Positions 54,526 through 63,155 of a stretch of 64,000 nucleotides of DNA are shown here, piece by piece (within the stretch, counting starts at the first letter, position 1; each line of letters starts with the position of its first letter). The translations under genes and the position numbers were made by a program. The DNA lies in NCBI GenBank assembly GCA_021772985.1, contig JAJFKX010000020.1:310001-374000 (forward strand). Direction: 5' to 3'. Origin of the DNA: Gammaproteobacteria bacterium. Its GTDB lineage: Bacteria; Pseudomonadota; Gammaproteobacteria; Xanthomonadales; Wenzhouxiangellaceae. Under the pieces are notes generated by a model. It did no database searches, had not been told where the DNA came from, and was given only the letters and a program-made list of their open reading frames with translations.

Positions 54526-55743
54526 TTATATGGTAGCTCTATGCCCTGTTGGACGCCACGCTGGCGCAATAACATTCGGCATATTTGAACGGTTTAACAT
54601 TGGACCAGGCGCAACGGTAAATTCACCAAACCGCTCACATATAGCATCCACAGCAGCATTAAGTGCCCTCCTCCGCTGGTCATTATCACGCAACCAGTCA
54701 TGTTGGTAAGCCGTTTCTTTTGGATTCAGTGCGGTAATCTGAACCTGAAATGCCCCTCTTCCATCCCAGTGTTTCGCCAACAGATCCTCACACATTAACC
54801 GGATCAGTTTTCCATCGTTAGTTGGGACGGTTTTATATTTATGAGACTGCCATTCATGAACAGTACGAATCCCCACAAAAAAACGGGTGGCTTCAAAATT
54901 ATGCTTACGCAGTCTGGCTGCTACCTTCTCAGCCATGTGATACAGGTATGTACGGATCGTTTCTTTATCTTTGGTATTAGGCGGCATAACCTTGCCATGG
55001 CCAATCGATTGCGGCGGTGGTATTTCAAGCTCCAGCTGTGCTGGATCATGACCACGACATACTGACCACAACCTCCGCCCAATATCACCCCAGCGCGAAG
55101 CAAGCACAGTAACAGGAAGTTTGGCAACATCCCCGCAGGTTTCAGCACCATGTAAAGCCAGGTAACTGGAAACGCCGGCAGCAATACCACAGATTTCATC
55201 AACGGGTCGGTTTGCCAATGCTGCCCTCACCTGGTTTGCAGGCAAAACGGTTAAACCATCTGGCTTGTTCTGCTTGGCAGCCCATTTGGCAGTCAGTTTC
55301 CCTTCACTGATGCCAACACTGGATAAAATGCCGGAAACCCCATAAATAACATCTTTAACATGCCTGCAGATGGCTTCCGGTGATCCCAGAAGGCTCTGGC
55401 TATTGGTAACGTCGAGGAATGCTTCATCCACGGAGAATATCTCCATCACAGGACTTACCCGGGTATTGAGTGCATCCATAATGCGGGTGGATATCTCAGC
55501 ATATCTATTAGGCCTTGCCGGCTTTCTGACAAAGCCTGGACAGATGCGCTGGGCTTCCTTCAGGCGCATGCCGGTTTTTACACCGTGAGCCCTGGCTTCA
55601 TATGAGGAAGTAATCACACAGGTACCAGTCAATCCATTCGTGACACCTACGGGTTTTCCTCTTAAAGCCGGATCATCTAACTGCTCGATGCTAGCAAAAA
55701 ACGCGTTCATATCTGCATGAACGATCGCTCTTTTCCAACGCAT
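54526..55743 (-). CDS. dinB: Y-family DNA polymerase (DinB-like)
   Basis: A 405-residue translesion polymerase. The catalytic acidic residues are in VHADMNAFFASIEQ (near residue 10) and EIFSVDEAFLDV (near 105); YEARAHGVKTGMRL is the fingers segment, and a little-finger domain follows to GPMLNRSNMPNVI. It belongs to the subgroup with HADMNAFF rather than E. coli Pol IV's HVDMDCFF. It lacks an obvious beta-clamp tail at the C-terminus. The four GTTC boxes lie 105 bases upstream of the start. Its 3' end exists in a second, diverged copy beyond the Kef gene. Confidence 0.88.
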   Translation of the reverse strand: MRWKRAIVHADMNAFFASIEQLDDPALRGKPVGVTNGLTGTCVITSSYEARAHGVKTGMRLKEAQRICPGFVRKPARPNRYAEISTRIMDALNTRVSPVMEIFSVDEAFLDVTNSQSLLGSPEAICRHVKDVIYGVSGILSSVGISEGKLTAKWAAKQNKPDGLTVLPANQVRAALANRPVDEICGIAAGVSSYLALHGAETCGDVAKLPVTVLASRWGDIGRRLWSVCRGHDPAQLELEIPPPQSIGHGKVMPPNTKDKETIRTYLYHMAEKVAARLRKHNFEATRFFVGIRTVHEWQSHKYKTVPTNDGKLIRLMCEDLLAKHWDGRGAFQVQITALNPKETAYQHDWLRDNDQRRRALNAAVDAICERFGEFTVAPGPMLNRSNMPNVIAPAWRPTGHRATI

Positions 55744-55848
55744 TACTAAAAAGAGGTAAAACGATAAAATGCTTCCTGCATAGTAGACTGTTGATTAAAT
55801 TCAAACATTTGCGATTGTTGCCCATGTAACTGGAACACACAGAATATA

Positions 55849-55886
55849 GAACATATATAGAACAGTCTATAGAACAAAAGTAGAAC
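55849..55886 (-). promoter_or_regulatory. four-box GTTC direct-repeat operator upstream of dinB
   Basis: Plus-strand GAAC at 55849, 55860, 55872 and 55883, that is GTTC boxes on the dinB coding strand with spacers 7, 8 and 7. A fifth GAAC at 55833 is out of register. The spacing and the distance to the start codon (105 bases) are nearly identical to the array before the RND operon (108 bases). No CTGT-N8-ACAG site of the usual gammaproteobacterial LexA type is seen between 55744 and 55900. Confidence 0.78.
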
Positions 55887-55953
55887 AAGGTATGTAGCTG
55901 TAGCGTCAATGAGTTTTAAAGGTTTGTTGTGTTAGCACCTCTGTTTGCGATAT

Positions 55954-55996
55954 GCAAAACAAAACCTAGAGTTTGGCACATGCCCCAAACTCTAGG
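55954..55996 (-). terminator. rho-independent terminator of the unknown secreted protein gene
   Basis: A 12-base perfect stem CCTAGAGTTTGG (55965-55976) with CCAAACTCTAGG (55985-55996) and an 8-base loop. On the minus strand it is followed by TTTTGTTTTGC. It lies about 55 bases after the stop at 56051. Confidence 0.85.
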
Positions 55997-56050
55997 TAGA
56001 AAGCTTATAGGTAAGCTGATTATTTCAGGTAAGCAATTTCACCTTAACTA

Positions 56051-57088
56051 TCAGAATCCAATAGCAGTATTAAATTCACGCCCCAGTTTAACTGCATGCC
56101 CATGCGCCATAACCACACCGGCTGGTTTATTCCATAAAAAGTTGGCTTTGAATACCACTGGTGAAGACCAGTTGTAGTTATTGCATTTGGTTTTGATGTT
56201 ACCCATGGCATTTGCTGTTGCACAAATATGTGGATCAGCGCCTGTGAGGTGCCAGAATAGAATTTTCCTTGCAAACCTTGAGTGTGTCACTACGGTTCCG
56301 ACTTGAGCGGATATTTTCAAAAAGAAAAGCCGAATTGAGAAGCGCCAGTTAAAGCCGGCAGCACAAGTCACCATCCTATATTTTTTACCATAAAGTGGGT
56401 TGGTAGAGTTAATGGTTTGTTCATCAATAGCAGTTCTAAGACCAAGGCAAAGCAATCTTTGTGTTAAGCCTTTTCTATCAAGCAAACCGGATTGCCCTAC
56501 TGGCAGTTTATTTCTTTCATGCAAGCCGGAGTGATCCGTGGTTAAGCCCAATTCGTCGTTTAGTTTAATAAAATTTTCATCGCTTAAGCCTTTTTCACCG
56601 TAGAGGTTTTCCAGGTTCCGGGAAATACCGTATTCCATGACTGGGGCAATCATAGCCATGATTTCTTCGTTGCTGGCCCCTGCAGAACTGGCTTGCCAGG
56701 CGAGGTTGCTTGCTTTGTTCAAAGTATCACGGCCCATATATGCACAAGCACTTTTCATATCTTCAAAGCCGCAAATATCGGAATTAAAGGTTTTTATAAT
56801 AAACTTTATATCATTATTATTACCTCCAGCATTTTTGACCACGTTTCTGATATATTCCCGCGATAACCCTTCCGGCATTGTTCCGGAAGCGTCAAGAGAA
56901 TCAAAATACTGCTGCATATTTTCTATGTTGGCAGTCGGCATGGTTTCATGTGCAATGCTTTGTTGTACAAAAAATATACAGCCAAGCAGTAAGGTCAGAA
57001 TATAAACCCCGATTGATGAAATTCTGCTCTTATTAATTGACATGCAAACATGATTTGTTAATTTTATATTTTTATAATATTTTTTCAT
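56051..57088 (-). CDS. secreted or membrane-anchored protein of unknown function
   Basis: A 345-residue protein with a basic N-region and a hydrophobic segment (VYILTLLLGCIFFVQQSIA, about 28-46), so exported. The next 150 residues are helical and contain SDICGFEDMKSACAYMG. The last third is rich in aromatic and basic residues with cysteines (RMVTCAAGFNW, PHICATANAMG, KTKCNNYNW). I recognise no family. The start at 57088 follows AGAGGTAATA. It stands alone with a strong terminator. Confidence 0.6.
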   Translation of the reverse strand: MKKYYKNIKLTNHVCMSINKSRISSIGVYILTLLLGCIFFVQQSIAHETMPTANIENMQQYFDSLDASGTMPEGLSREYIRNVVKNAGGNNNDIKFIIKTFNSDICGFEDMKSACAYMGRDTLNKASNLAWQASSAGASNEEIMAMIAPVMEYGISRNLENLYGEKGLSDENFIKLNDELGLTTDHSGLHERNKLPVGQSGLLDRKGLTQRLLCLGLRTAIDEQTINSTNPLYGKKYRMVTCAAGFNWRFSIRLFFLKISAQVGTVVTHSRFARKILFWHLTGADPHICATANAMGNIKTKCNNYNWSSPVVFKANFLWNKPAGVVMAHGHAVKLGREFNTAIGF

Positions 57089-57339
57089 TATTACCTCTGG
57101 GAAATTGTTTATTAAACTTTATCCAATAAGTAGCTATGAAATTAAAAGTAATATTCAAAGCAGCTTACAAAGTGGGTAATTAGATTTAGGTGATTCTCTC
57201 ACCTGAAGCAAAAAGATAATCAGCAACGGTACAATTTGCTACTGCAAATACACAAATATGGCTGCTGTGATTTATTGAAAATGAAGTGAGCAGTTGTTCG
57301 AAAAAATCTCGGCCCTGCTGTTCTCTGAAAAGATTGGAG

Positions 57340-57903
57340 CTATTTGATATCTCGGTTAGAGTTTGAGGCACTCCTAACGGCGCTTCCCCGCTCCGGTCGC
57401 CAATCGCTGTATTTCACATAGGCGCCCTCGGCATCATGGTATTCCGGGTGCTCGGCAAGGCGTTCGGCCAGCCATTGAAACCATTCATACAGGGACGCGC
57501 GCCCTGCTTTCACGCGTACCGCAGAGACGTAGGAGCTGAGCACCGACCAGCAGGCCTGAATAGTGCCGCCCATCAATTGCTGGACCAATCGAAACGGCAC
57601 TGACCGGCGATAGACCATCAAGCCAATGGACTCCAGGGTTGTGGAAATCAGCATAACGGCTTTAAGCAGTTCCGGTGATACTTCAGGGTCACAACATTCA
57701 CGGGAATCACCTTCGTGCTCCATGACCAGCTGAATCGCGTGAGTGAAGTCTGGAGATTGAAACGCCCGCATAATTTCCATGGCAGCCTTTTCTTGTCGCT
57801 GTGTACGGTAATTTCTGATCTCCATGACACCAAGGATAATGCCGCCGATGACCAAAAGGGCACCGAAGATTTCTGCAAGATTGGCGAGCGATTGAAGGTC
57901 CAT
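57340..57903 (-). CDS. DUF4760-like membrane-anchored protein
   Basis: A 187-residue protein with a single N-terminal membrane helix (LANLAEIFGALLVIGGIILGVMEI in outline, residues 6-29), followed by an arginine/glutamine-rich helix and a cytoplasmic helical domain. The order AEIFGALLVIGGI, IRNYRTQRQEKAAMEIMRAF and PDFTHAIQLVMEHE matches DUF4760 proteins common in marine bacteria. The function is unknown. Its GC content and style differ from the AT-rich gene to its left. Confidence 0.7.
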   Translation of the reverse strand: MDLQSLANLAEIFGALLVIGGIILGVMEIRNYRTQRQEKAAMEIMRAFQSPDFTHAIQLVMEHEGDSRECCDPEVSPELLKAVMLISTTLESIGLMVYRRSVPFRLVQQLMGGTIQACWSVLSSYVSAVRVKAGRASLYEWFQWLAERLAEHPEYHDAEGAYVKYSDWRPERGSAVRSASNSNRDIK

Positions 57904-58148
57904 ACTGGTCTGAAGCTTATCTCTAAAAGCTGCTCAATAATACCGAATTTGTGGGCAATAGCCGAAAACGCTCATTATTTTGATTAGTCTGGTTTATTCA
58001 TTACGGAGGTTTATAACCGGTTTCAGCACGGAATTATATAGCCTTATAGGCTACTATTTTTTGATATTATTCTTCACTATATTCTTATAAAACATAGGAT
58101 TAATAGATATTCTTAATAACTAACATAGCTTTAGGACAGGCAAAACAG

Positions 58149-59000
58149 CTATTCACTTTGCCTGATAAATATGTCACCAGCAAAACTTTTGAAGGTTAAC
58201 ACCTGGCCTCCGCCGTTTATCGCCCCTTGAACCCAACGCTCCAACTTCACTTTGTATGAACCTTCTGTCACATTCCTATCGACTTGTGATTTTGGGTCTT
58301 CTACAACGATATCAAAATCTGTATAAACATCCCCTTCTACTGTTTTAGCCTTAATGTTTACCGCAATCTCTTTAGGCAGTGTGACATCAACGCTTTTGCT
58401 GAAGCTGCTAAAAGCCATGCTGGTGTTCTGGTTCAATTTATCGAATGAAACTTTTACAATGCCATGCACACTATCAACGATAGCCGCTCCCGAAATAGAT
58501 GCCATGGTGATGTTACCTTCATTGTTTGTAACCTCTAATTCACCGCTCACGTTAGTCACGTAAGTATCGCCATGCTGGATGCTGTTCAATTTAAGGTCAA
58601 AATCTTGAGGGACCATTATTTCAAGGTTAACCGGCGGGTTGCTTTGCAGGTCACCGTGCGGTCCTGAAACTATACGAACAACATTTGCAGATTCTTCTAC
58701 ATCCAGGTCCAAAGTGCTTTGGCTGATTCTGCGTAACCCATTTTTTACCTCAGCATTGCTTTTCAAGCTTTTTTGCCTGGCTATGATGATAACCGTATCA
58801 CCTGAATAGCCCGTTACAGACAGGGAGCCAAAAACCTGATTGACGATTAGCTTTCCACGAGAATCAGGATCGCTTAGTGGGATAACAATTTCTTCTTGTA
58901 GCTCTGGTTGCTGGTCGCTTTGCCCAATTGCTGGTGTGTTTGTCAACCAAACAAATGGTAAGCACAGAGTTATTTTGAGAACTGGATATAGTTTTTTCAT
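58149..59000 (-). CDS. DUF4097-type beta-strand repeat protein
   Basis: A 283-residue secreted protein: signal peptide, then a right-handed beta-helix-like region with repeated short strands (GKLIVNQVFGSLSVTGYSGD, LEVTNNEGNITMASISGAA, VDSVHGIVKVSF), as in DUF4097. Such proteins are often encoded beside ECF sigma/anti-sigma pairs and are viewed as envelope or adhesin-like. It is the third gene of the set sigma, HEAT-repeat protein, DUF4097, with a 53-base gap. Confidence 0.78.
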   Translation of the reverse strand: MKKLYPVLKITLCLPFVWLTNTPAIGQSDQQPELQEEIVIPLSDPDSRGKLIVNQVFGSLSVTGYSGDTVIIIARQKSLKSNAEVKNGLRRISQSTLDLDVEESANVVRIVSGPHGDLQSNPPVNLEIMVPQDFDLKLNSIQHGDTYVTNVSGELEVTNNEGNITMASISGAAIVDSVHGIVKVSFDKLNQNTSMAFSSFSKSVDVTLPKEIAVNIKAKTVEGDVYTDFDIVVEDPKSQVDRNVTEGSYKVKLERWVQGAINGGGQVLTFKSFAGDIFIRQSE

Positions 59001-59053
59001 TTTTTATACCAAATAATCTTGCAGTCTATCTTTTAGATCTGCTATTAAAAACA

Positions 59054-59881
59054 TCAAATCAATTCGTCTACAGCAGTAGTGATTCGCTCACGCACGGGAT
59101 GTGGCAAATGCTTATCTTCCAGCAATGATTTTAAAGGCATTACGGCTCTTTTTTCCTGCAGGCCAAGCATAATATCTGCTATAGAAATTTGAACCAAGGG
59201 AGAATTTTGATAGTAAATGGATTCAATCAACCCGGCCCGCACTTCAGGTATGCTGTTAAATCTGGCCAGTGCATCAAGTGCGGTTAAACGTACATTAACA
59301 TTAGGATCATTATTCAGGGTGTTTAAAAGAGCAGCGACTACTTTTTGTTGTATTTCAGAATCACCATCAATAATGTTAATAGCCTGCAATCTTTTAGAAC
59401 TGGATGGAAGCTCTAGAAGTGATAAGACAGCCAATTCCTTCATCGTAGCGCTGTTATCTATACCTGGGTGACTCTTGAAGCTGAGGTTTGGCTGTTTTGA
59501 TTGCACATCACTGTAGCCAAGTATGTTCTGTTGGCGCTGTATAACAGCTCCGAATAACAACATAGCAAGGCCAAAGGCTAAAGGCTTTAAATATCCCCTA
59601 TGCAATAACTCTGATAAATAATTTTTCCATTTACTGAGATAACTTTCCTTTTGTTTGGTTTTAGCGTTTTCAAGCATGGCATAGAATGATTGATCCATAT
59701 CCGCGCTAGGCTCTGGCACATCAAATAAATCTTCTGCATCCAAAATGCTAAGCAATGTTGAAAGTTTCTCAAACTGTTCAGCATGGTGGGGAGAGTTTGC
59801 TATAAAGCGCTCGAATTCCAGCCTGTTTCGCTTTGGCATGGCGCCAGTGAGATAACTTATCATTTTAGCTTTCATATCCAT
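59054..59881 (-). CDS. membrane-anchored HEAT-repeat protein, probable anti-sigma factor
   Basis: A 275-residue protein. The N-terminal 100 residues are a cytoplasmic helical part (SYLTGAMPKRNRLEFERFI is like the start of anti-sigma domains but lacks the HxxxCxxC zinc motif); one membrane helix lies at about 102-120 (FGLAMLLFGAVI). The periplasmic part contains HEAT-like repeats (NVNVRLTALDALARF, SPLVQISIADIMLGLQEK). It overlaps the sigma gene by 17 bases from ATG 59881, the standard position of an anti-sigma gene. Confidence 0.72.
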   Translation of the reverse strand: MDMKAKMISYLTGAMPKRNRLEFERFIANSPHHAEQFEKLSTLLSILDAEDLFDVPEPSADMDQSFYAMLENAKTKQKESYLSKWKNYLSELLHRGYLKPLAFGLAMLLFGAVIQRQQNILGYSDVQSKQPNLSFKSHPGIDNSATMKELAVLSLLELPSSSKRLQAINIIDGDSEIQQKVVAALLNTLNNDPNVNVRLTALDALARFNSIPEVRAGLIESIYYQNSPLVQISIADIMLGLQEKRAVMPLKSLLEDKHLPHPVRERITTAVDELI

Positions 59882-60542
59882 CCCCACCCTCAAGCTTTAA
59901 ATATGTTTCTGTTAATTCAGCGATAACCCGGGATGCCTTCATTTTTACGGCGCTTTCGCTGGTGTTAAAAATATCTGCTATCTCTTTGTATTTGAGCTTT
60001 TGAAATCGACTTAATATCAACAGCTCGCGCTTTGCCGGGTCAAGACGACCAATCGCCTGTTTTAACAAATTCATGGTTTCTTGTTTGCCAAGTATTTCTT
60101 CATTGCTGGCTGTGCATGGTGCTTTTTTTTCTGATTGGTTTATATCTTCTTCCAATAGCATGGCGGGTTTTCTATAGTGATCCGCGTTTACATTGGTCGC
60201 TATTCGATACATCCAACTGGAAAATTTCCCGCTGTCGTTATAGGTGTGCCTGGAATTCAGCATCTTAATAAAGACGGTTTGTACCAAATCTTCACTGATT
60301 GCCGGGTCTTTGTTCATTTTGTAAAAGAATCCAAATAGTTTCTTTTTGTAGCGTTCGTACAGCATGCCAAGCTTCCCAACATCTCCAGATTTGACCTTAA
60401 GCATCAATTGATTATCAGAGTAGATATCCACATCCTCGTATTGCACCGTTTGATTCCAGGAATCATCTATTCTTAGTAGGTTATAACGGCGATTCACGAC
60501 AAAGGTAACAAATCTACCAGGTATTAAGGGATGATTGATCAA
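59865..60542 (-). CDS. ECF sigma factor
   Basis: A protein of up to 225 residues with region 2 (LGMLYERYKKKLFGFFYKM, then SEDLVQTVFIKML and SSWMYRIATNVNADHYRK) and region 4 (LDPAKRELLILSRFQKLKYKEIADIFNTSESAVKMKASR). The start is uncertain because the 45 residues before region 2 are longer than usual and I see no strong ribosome binding site. It is followed by the overlapping HEAT-repeat gene and the DUF4097 gene, which it likely controls. Confidence 0.85.
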   Translation of the reverse strand: MINHPLIPGRFVTFVVNRRYNLLRIDDSWNQTVQYEDVDIYSDNQLMLKVKSGDVGKLGMLYERYKKKLFGFFYKMNKDPAISEDLVQTVFIKMLNSRHTYNDSGKFSSWMYRIATNVNADHYRKPAMLLEEDINQSEKKAPCTASNEEILGKQETMNLLKQAIGRLDPAKRELLILSRFQKLKYKEIADIFNTSESAVKMKASRVIAELTETYLKLEGGDGYES

Positions 60543-60681
60543 CAGAGCTGTGCATAGGTGCAGCTTTTATTGGCCATAATGGATGGCTGTTGTTACATAA
60601 TATTCGGGCTGGCGGTCTGCATTGAAGCCGCCAGATACACCAGATAGCAGGCTATTATTCACTTTATCAGAAGCAGCTCGT

Positions 60682-62133
60682 TCAGTATGGAAGCCACATG
60701 CTTTTCAGTGCTTGAATCCTGTCTCTTGCATGCTGATTATCCTGGTTTAGCTGAAGGGATTTTTTATAGCTGACCAAGGCGTTTTCAACATCTTTTAGTG
60801 CTTCGTATCCTTCTGCCAGGCTATCATGCGTATTCCATGAGTCCGGATGTTCCCGGGTATTGAGCTTGAAGATATTTAAAGCAAGTATATGTTTGCCAAA
60901 GCTGAGGAACTCATATCCCAAAGAGTTTAGCAGTTGCTCAAAGTCGACCTTTTTGTTTTCAGCTTTGCTTGCTATGGTTTGATATTTTTGCAGCGCTGTA
61001 TCAAAGCTGTTGTTTGCAAAACTATCCAACAGCAGCTCGAACATAGTTACATTGCTATCTAATAAATTTGCATCAGCCAGTCCTGCGATATGGTTAATCA
61101 CCCGGTTAATGGAATAACTGTATTTGTTCCCATTGGTAAGCCAGATTACGGATAAATTATGTTTGTTAAATTTTCTGAAGCCGGCAACACCACCACCGGT
61201 AAACCCATAGGATAGTTGATCATTTACAGGGTAAATAACCCAGCCATGCGAAAATTTATGTGGCATCTTATACTCGTATTCACTCCACATTAGGGTTTTT
61301 GTTTCATCCTTTACAAAGCTGCCCTTGTCAAAATTGTTATTCCAGTTAATAAACTCATCGAGGGAAATATTCAACCCATTTCCACTGTGTCCATAGGGTT
61401 TATTGCGATAGTAAACCGTTTCAAATACTTTGCTTTCACTATTGGAGCCATACCTGGTTGCCCGGTTGGGTATCACGTCAAATGAATTGGATGAAAACAG
61501 CACTTGTCCGGCAGCTGTTCGAAATTGCTGTTGCAGGATATATTCGCTGAAAGGTATTCCTGTCAGTTTTTCGATGATTCGCTGCAGTAACCAGAAATTG
61601 GTTTGCGTGTAGCTCCACCTGTCACCTGCGTTATATTGCATAGGCGCTTCATAAGTCATGGCTGCAACTATATCTTCCGGTATATCCGGGTCTCCTGCGA
61701 ACTCTGGGAGACCTGATGATAGCGTTAACAGATGTTTTATCTTTATTGATTTCCAGGTTTCAGGCAGGTCGTCGAGGTATTTTGAAACGGTATCTTCCAG
61801 GCGAATTTTGTTTTTTTCAACCAATTGAAAAATACCAGTAGCAGTAAATAGCTTGGTTGTGGAATAAATGCGAAATAGTGTGTCATTATTAATTGGTGCA
61901 TTATGCTCAATGCTGGCTTTGCCATAATATTGTTTGTATATAACTTTGCCATCTTGTATTACAGCTACCGCCGCACCCGGAATTTGATAGCGTTCTACAA
62001 CAGTGCTGACAAAGTTGCCAATCTTTTCCTGGTTAATCTCAGCGGATTGTTCCGACGTAAATGAGTTTTTGCAGCCTCCCAGCATCAGCAATATGAACAG
62101 TATTGCTCTACTTAAGCTATGGTGTCTTTTCAT
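60682..62133 (-). CDS. serine hydrolase lipoprotein with C-terminal TPR-like region
   Basis: A 483-residue lipoprotein (lipobox LMLGGC) of the class C beta-lactamase/esterase fold. The motifs are YSTTKLF (STTK nucleophile), YTQTNFWLLQ (YxN position), and GFTGGGVAGF (HTG replaced by FTG). Residues from about 370 are helical repeats, including a TPR-like pair AEGYEALKDVENALVSYKKSLQLN. I chose ATG 62133, preceded by AAGGAAACAAGCGC. It lies 139 bases upstream of the sigma gene on the same strand and could belong to the same regulon. Confidence 0.85.
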   Translation of the reverse strand: MKRHHSLSRAILFILLMLGGCKNSFTSEQSAEINQEKIGNFVSTVVERYQIPGAAVAVIQDGKVIYKQYYGKASIEHNAPINNDTLFRIYSTTKLFTATGIFQLVEKNKIRLEDTVSKYLDDLPETWKSIKIKHLLTLSSGLPEFAGDPDIPEDIVAAMTYEAPMQYNAGDRWSYTQTNFWLLQRIIEKLTGIPFSEYILQQQFRTAAGQVLFSSNSFDVIPNRATRYGSNSESKVFETVYYRNKPYGHSGNGLNISLDEFINWNNNFDKGSFVKDETKTLMWSEYEYKMPHKFSHGWVIYPVNDQLSYGFTGGGVAGFRKFNKHNLSVIWLTNGNKYSYSINRVINHIAGLADANLLDSNVTMFELLLDSFANNSFDTALQKYQTIASKAENKKVDFEQLLNSLGYEFLSFGKHILALNIFKLNTREHPDSWNTHDSLAEGYEALKDVENALVSYKKSLQLNQDNQHARDRIQALKSMWLPY

Positions 62134-62690
62134 GATGCGCTTGTTTCCTTTCTGGTTATGCAATAGTTGATTGTTAAAGCCAATGGAATTGCGATGCTGC
62201 ATCCAGTAACGGCGCATTATCTTTGTTATCCAGCTCATTAAGGTCAAACGTTGCGGGACGAGAAAAGTAACGCACATTTTCATAAAACGGTTGGTCTTTG
62301 CTTGGTCTGCCCTGCCCTCGCTGATAACGGTTTTTAAAATACTTCGCAGTACAGTGCTGGCTATCTATAAATCAGAACAAGGGATGGTTTTGTTGCTTGC
62401 CAAAATGGAATCGGTTTTTTAATCGGGCAAACAGTTGCTCTATTCGTTTGTAAAAACGCATATGCGCCGCAGGAATTGGCTAATTGATTGACATCGTTAG
62501 CAGGTTTTAGCTTTGCTCTTTATGCGGATGGTGATAAGTCAACCTAGAAAATAGATGATATTAATCATATAGTCTATTGATAATAAACATATGTTAGCTT
62601 AATTTACACTAAATGTGCTGGCTAATAGTTCATCTATGAAAATAAGCGCTTTGGCTTTAATAACTCACCTAAACACCCTATACTAAATTT
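62134..62690. other. intergenic region with a decayed-looking minus-strand frame
   Basis: Between the serine hydrolase gene and the czc-like genes. On the minus strand, from about 62464 to a TAA at 62174, one frame is open except for a single TGA; it reads HMRFYKRIEQLFARLKNRF near its start and AKYFKNRYQRGQGRPSKDQ later. It may be a dead gene, and the first part has the basic look of a transposase end, but I cannot name it. The right part (62520-62690) is AT-rich and probably holds the promoter of the next operon. Confidence 0.35.
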
Positions 62691-63050
62691 ATGCAAACCA
62701 AACGGATTTGGATAATTGGATTGTCATTGTGCTTGTTGTCGATGCAACTGAGCGGTTTACACCTGCATGTCAGTATTGACAGTGTTGATGGCACAACACA
62801 CCACCCTCACCTGCATCAGGCCGACCCGGATGATCAACATGAAACCGATGTTGATGTGGATCTGACCGGTGCCGGCATTACCTGGAAAAAGTACTCATTC
62901 ATATTGTCGTTGCTTAGTTTTGCTCTGCTGGTCATATACCAGATAAGCACTCAAAACCGGGTTTCGCATACTCAACGCCTGTCTGCTTGCGGCAATTGGC
63001 GCTGGCGGCCACCGTTACGTGCCCCACCCCAACCCTTCCTTATCGTATAA
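62691..63050 (+). CDS. small His/Asp-rich membrane protein of the heavy-metal efflux operon
   Basis: A 119-residue protein with an N-terminal signal-like helix (IIGLSLCLLSMQLSGL), a metal-binding-looking HLHV and THHPHLHQADPDDQHETDVDVD segment, a second membrane helix (YSFILSLLSFALLVIYQIS), and a proline-rich tail WRWRPPLRAPPQP. Small proteins of this form precede CzcC in many RND metal efflux operons. The cluster of His and Asp suggests a periplasmic divalent metal binder. The next gene begins 105 bases downstream. Confidence 0.68.
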   Translation: MQTKRIWIIGLSLCLLSMQLSGLHLHVSIDSVDGTTHHPHLHQADPDDQHETDVDVDLTGAGITWKKYSFILSLLSFALLVIYQISTQNRVSHTQRLSACGNWRWRPPLRAPPQPFLIV

Positions 63051-63155
63051 ACCATTATCGGTTCAGCCACGGTGTGTCTGAATTGCGGCTAATCAGCCGA
63101 CCCTTAACAGTTACCTAAAAACAGCGCCTGGTCGTGCGCTTTTAGGAGATTAGAT

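Noticed and set aside
55744-55900. A standard gammaproteobacterial SOS box before dinB.
   Set aside because: No CTGT-N8-ACAG or close variant was found; the GTTC direct repeats are the only regular structure.
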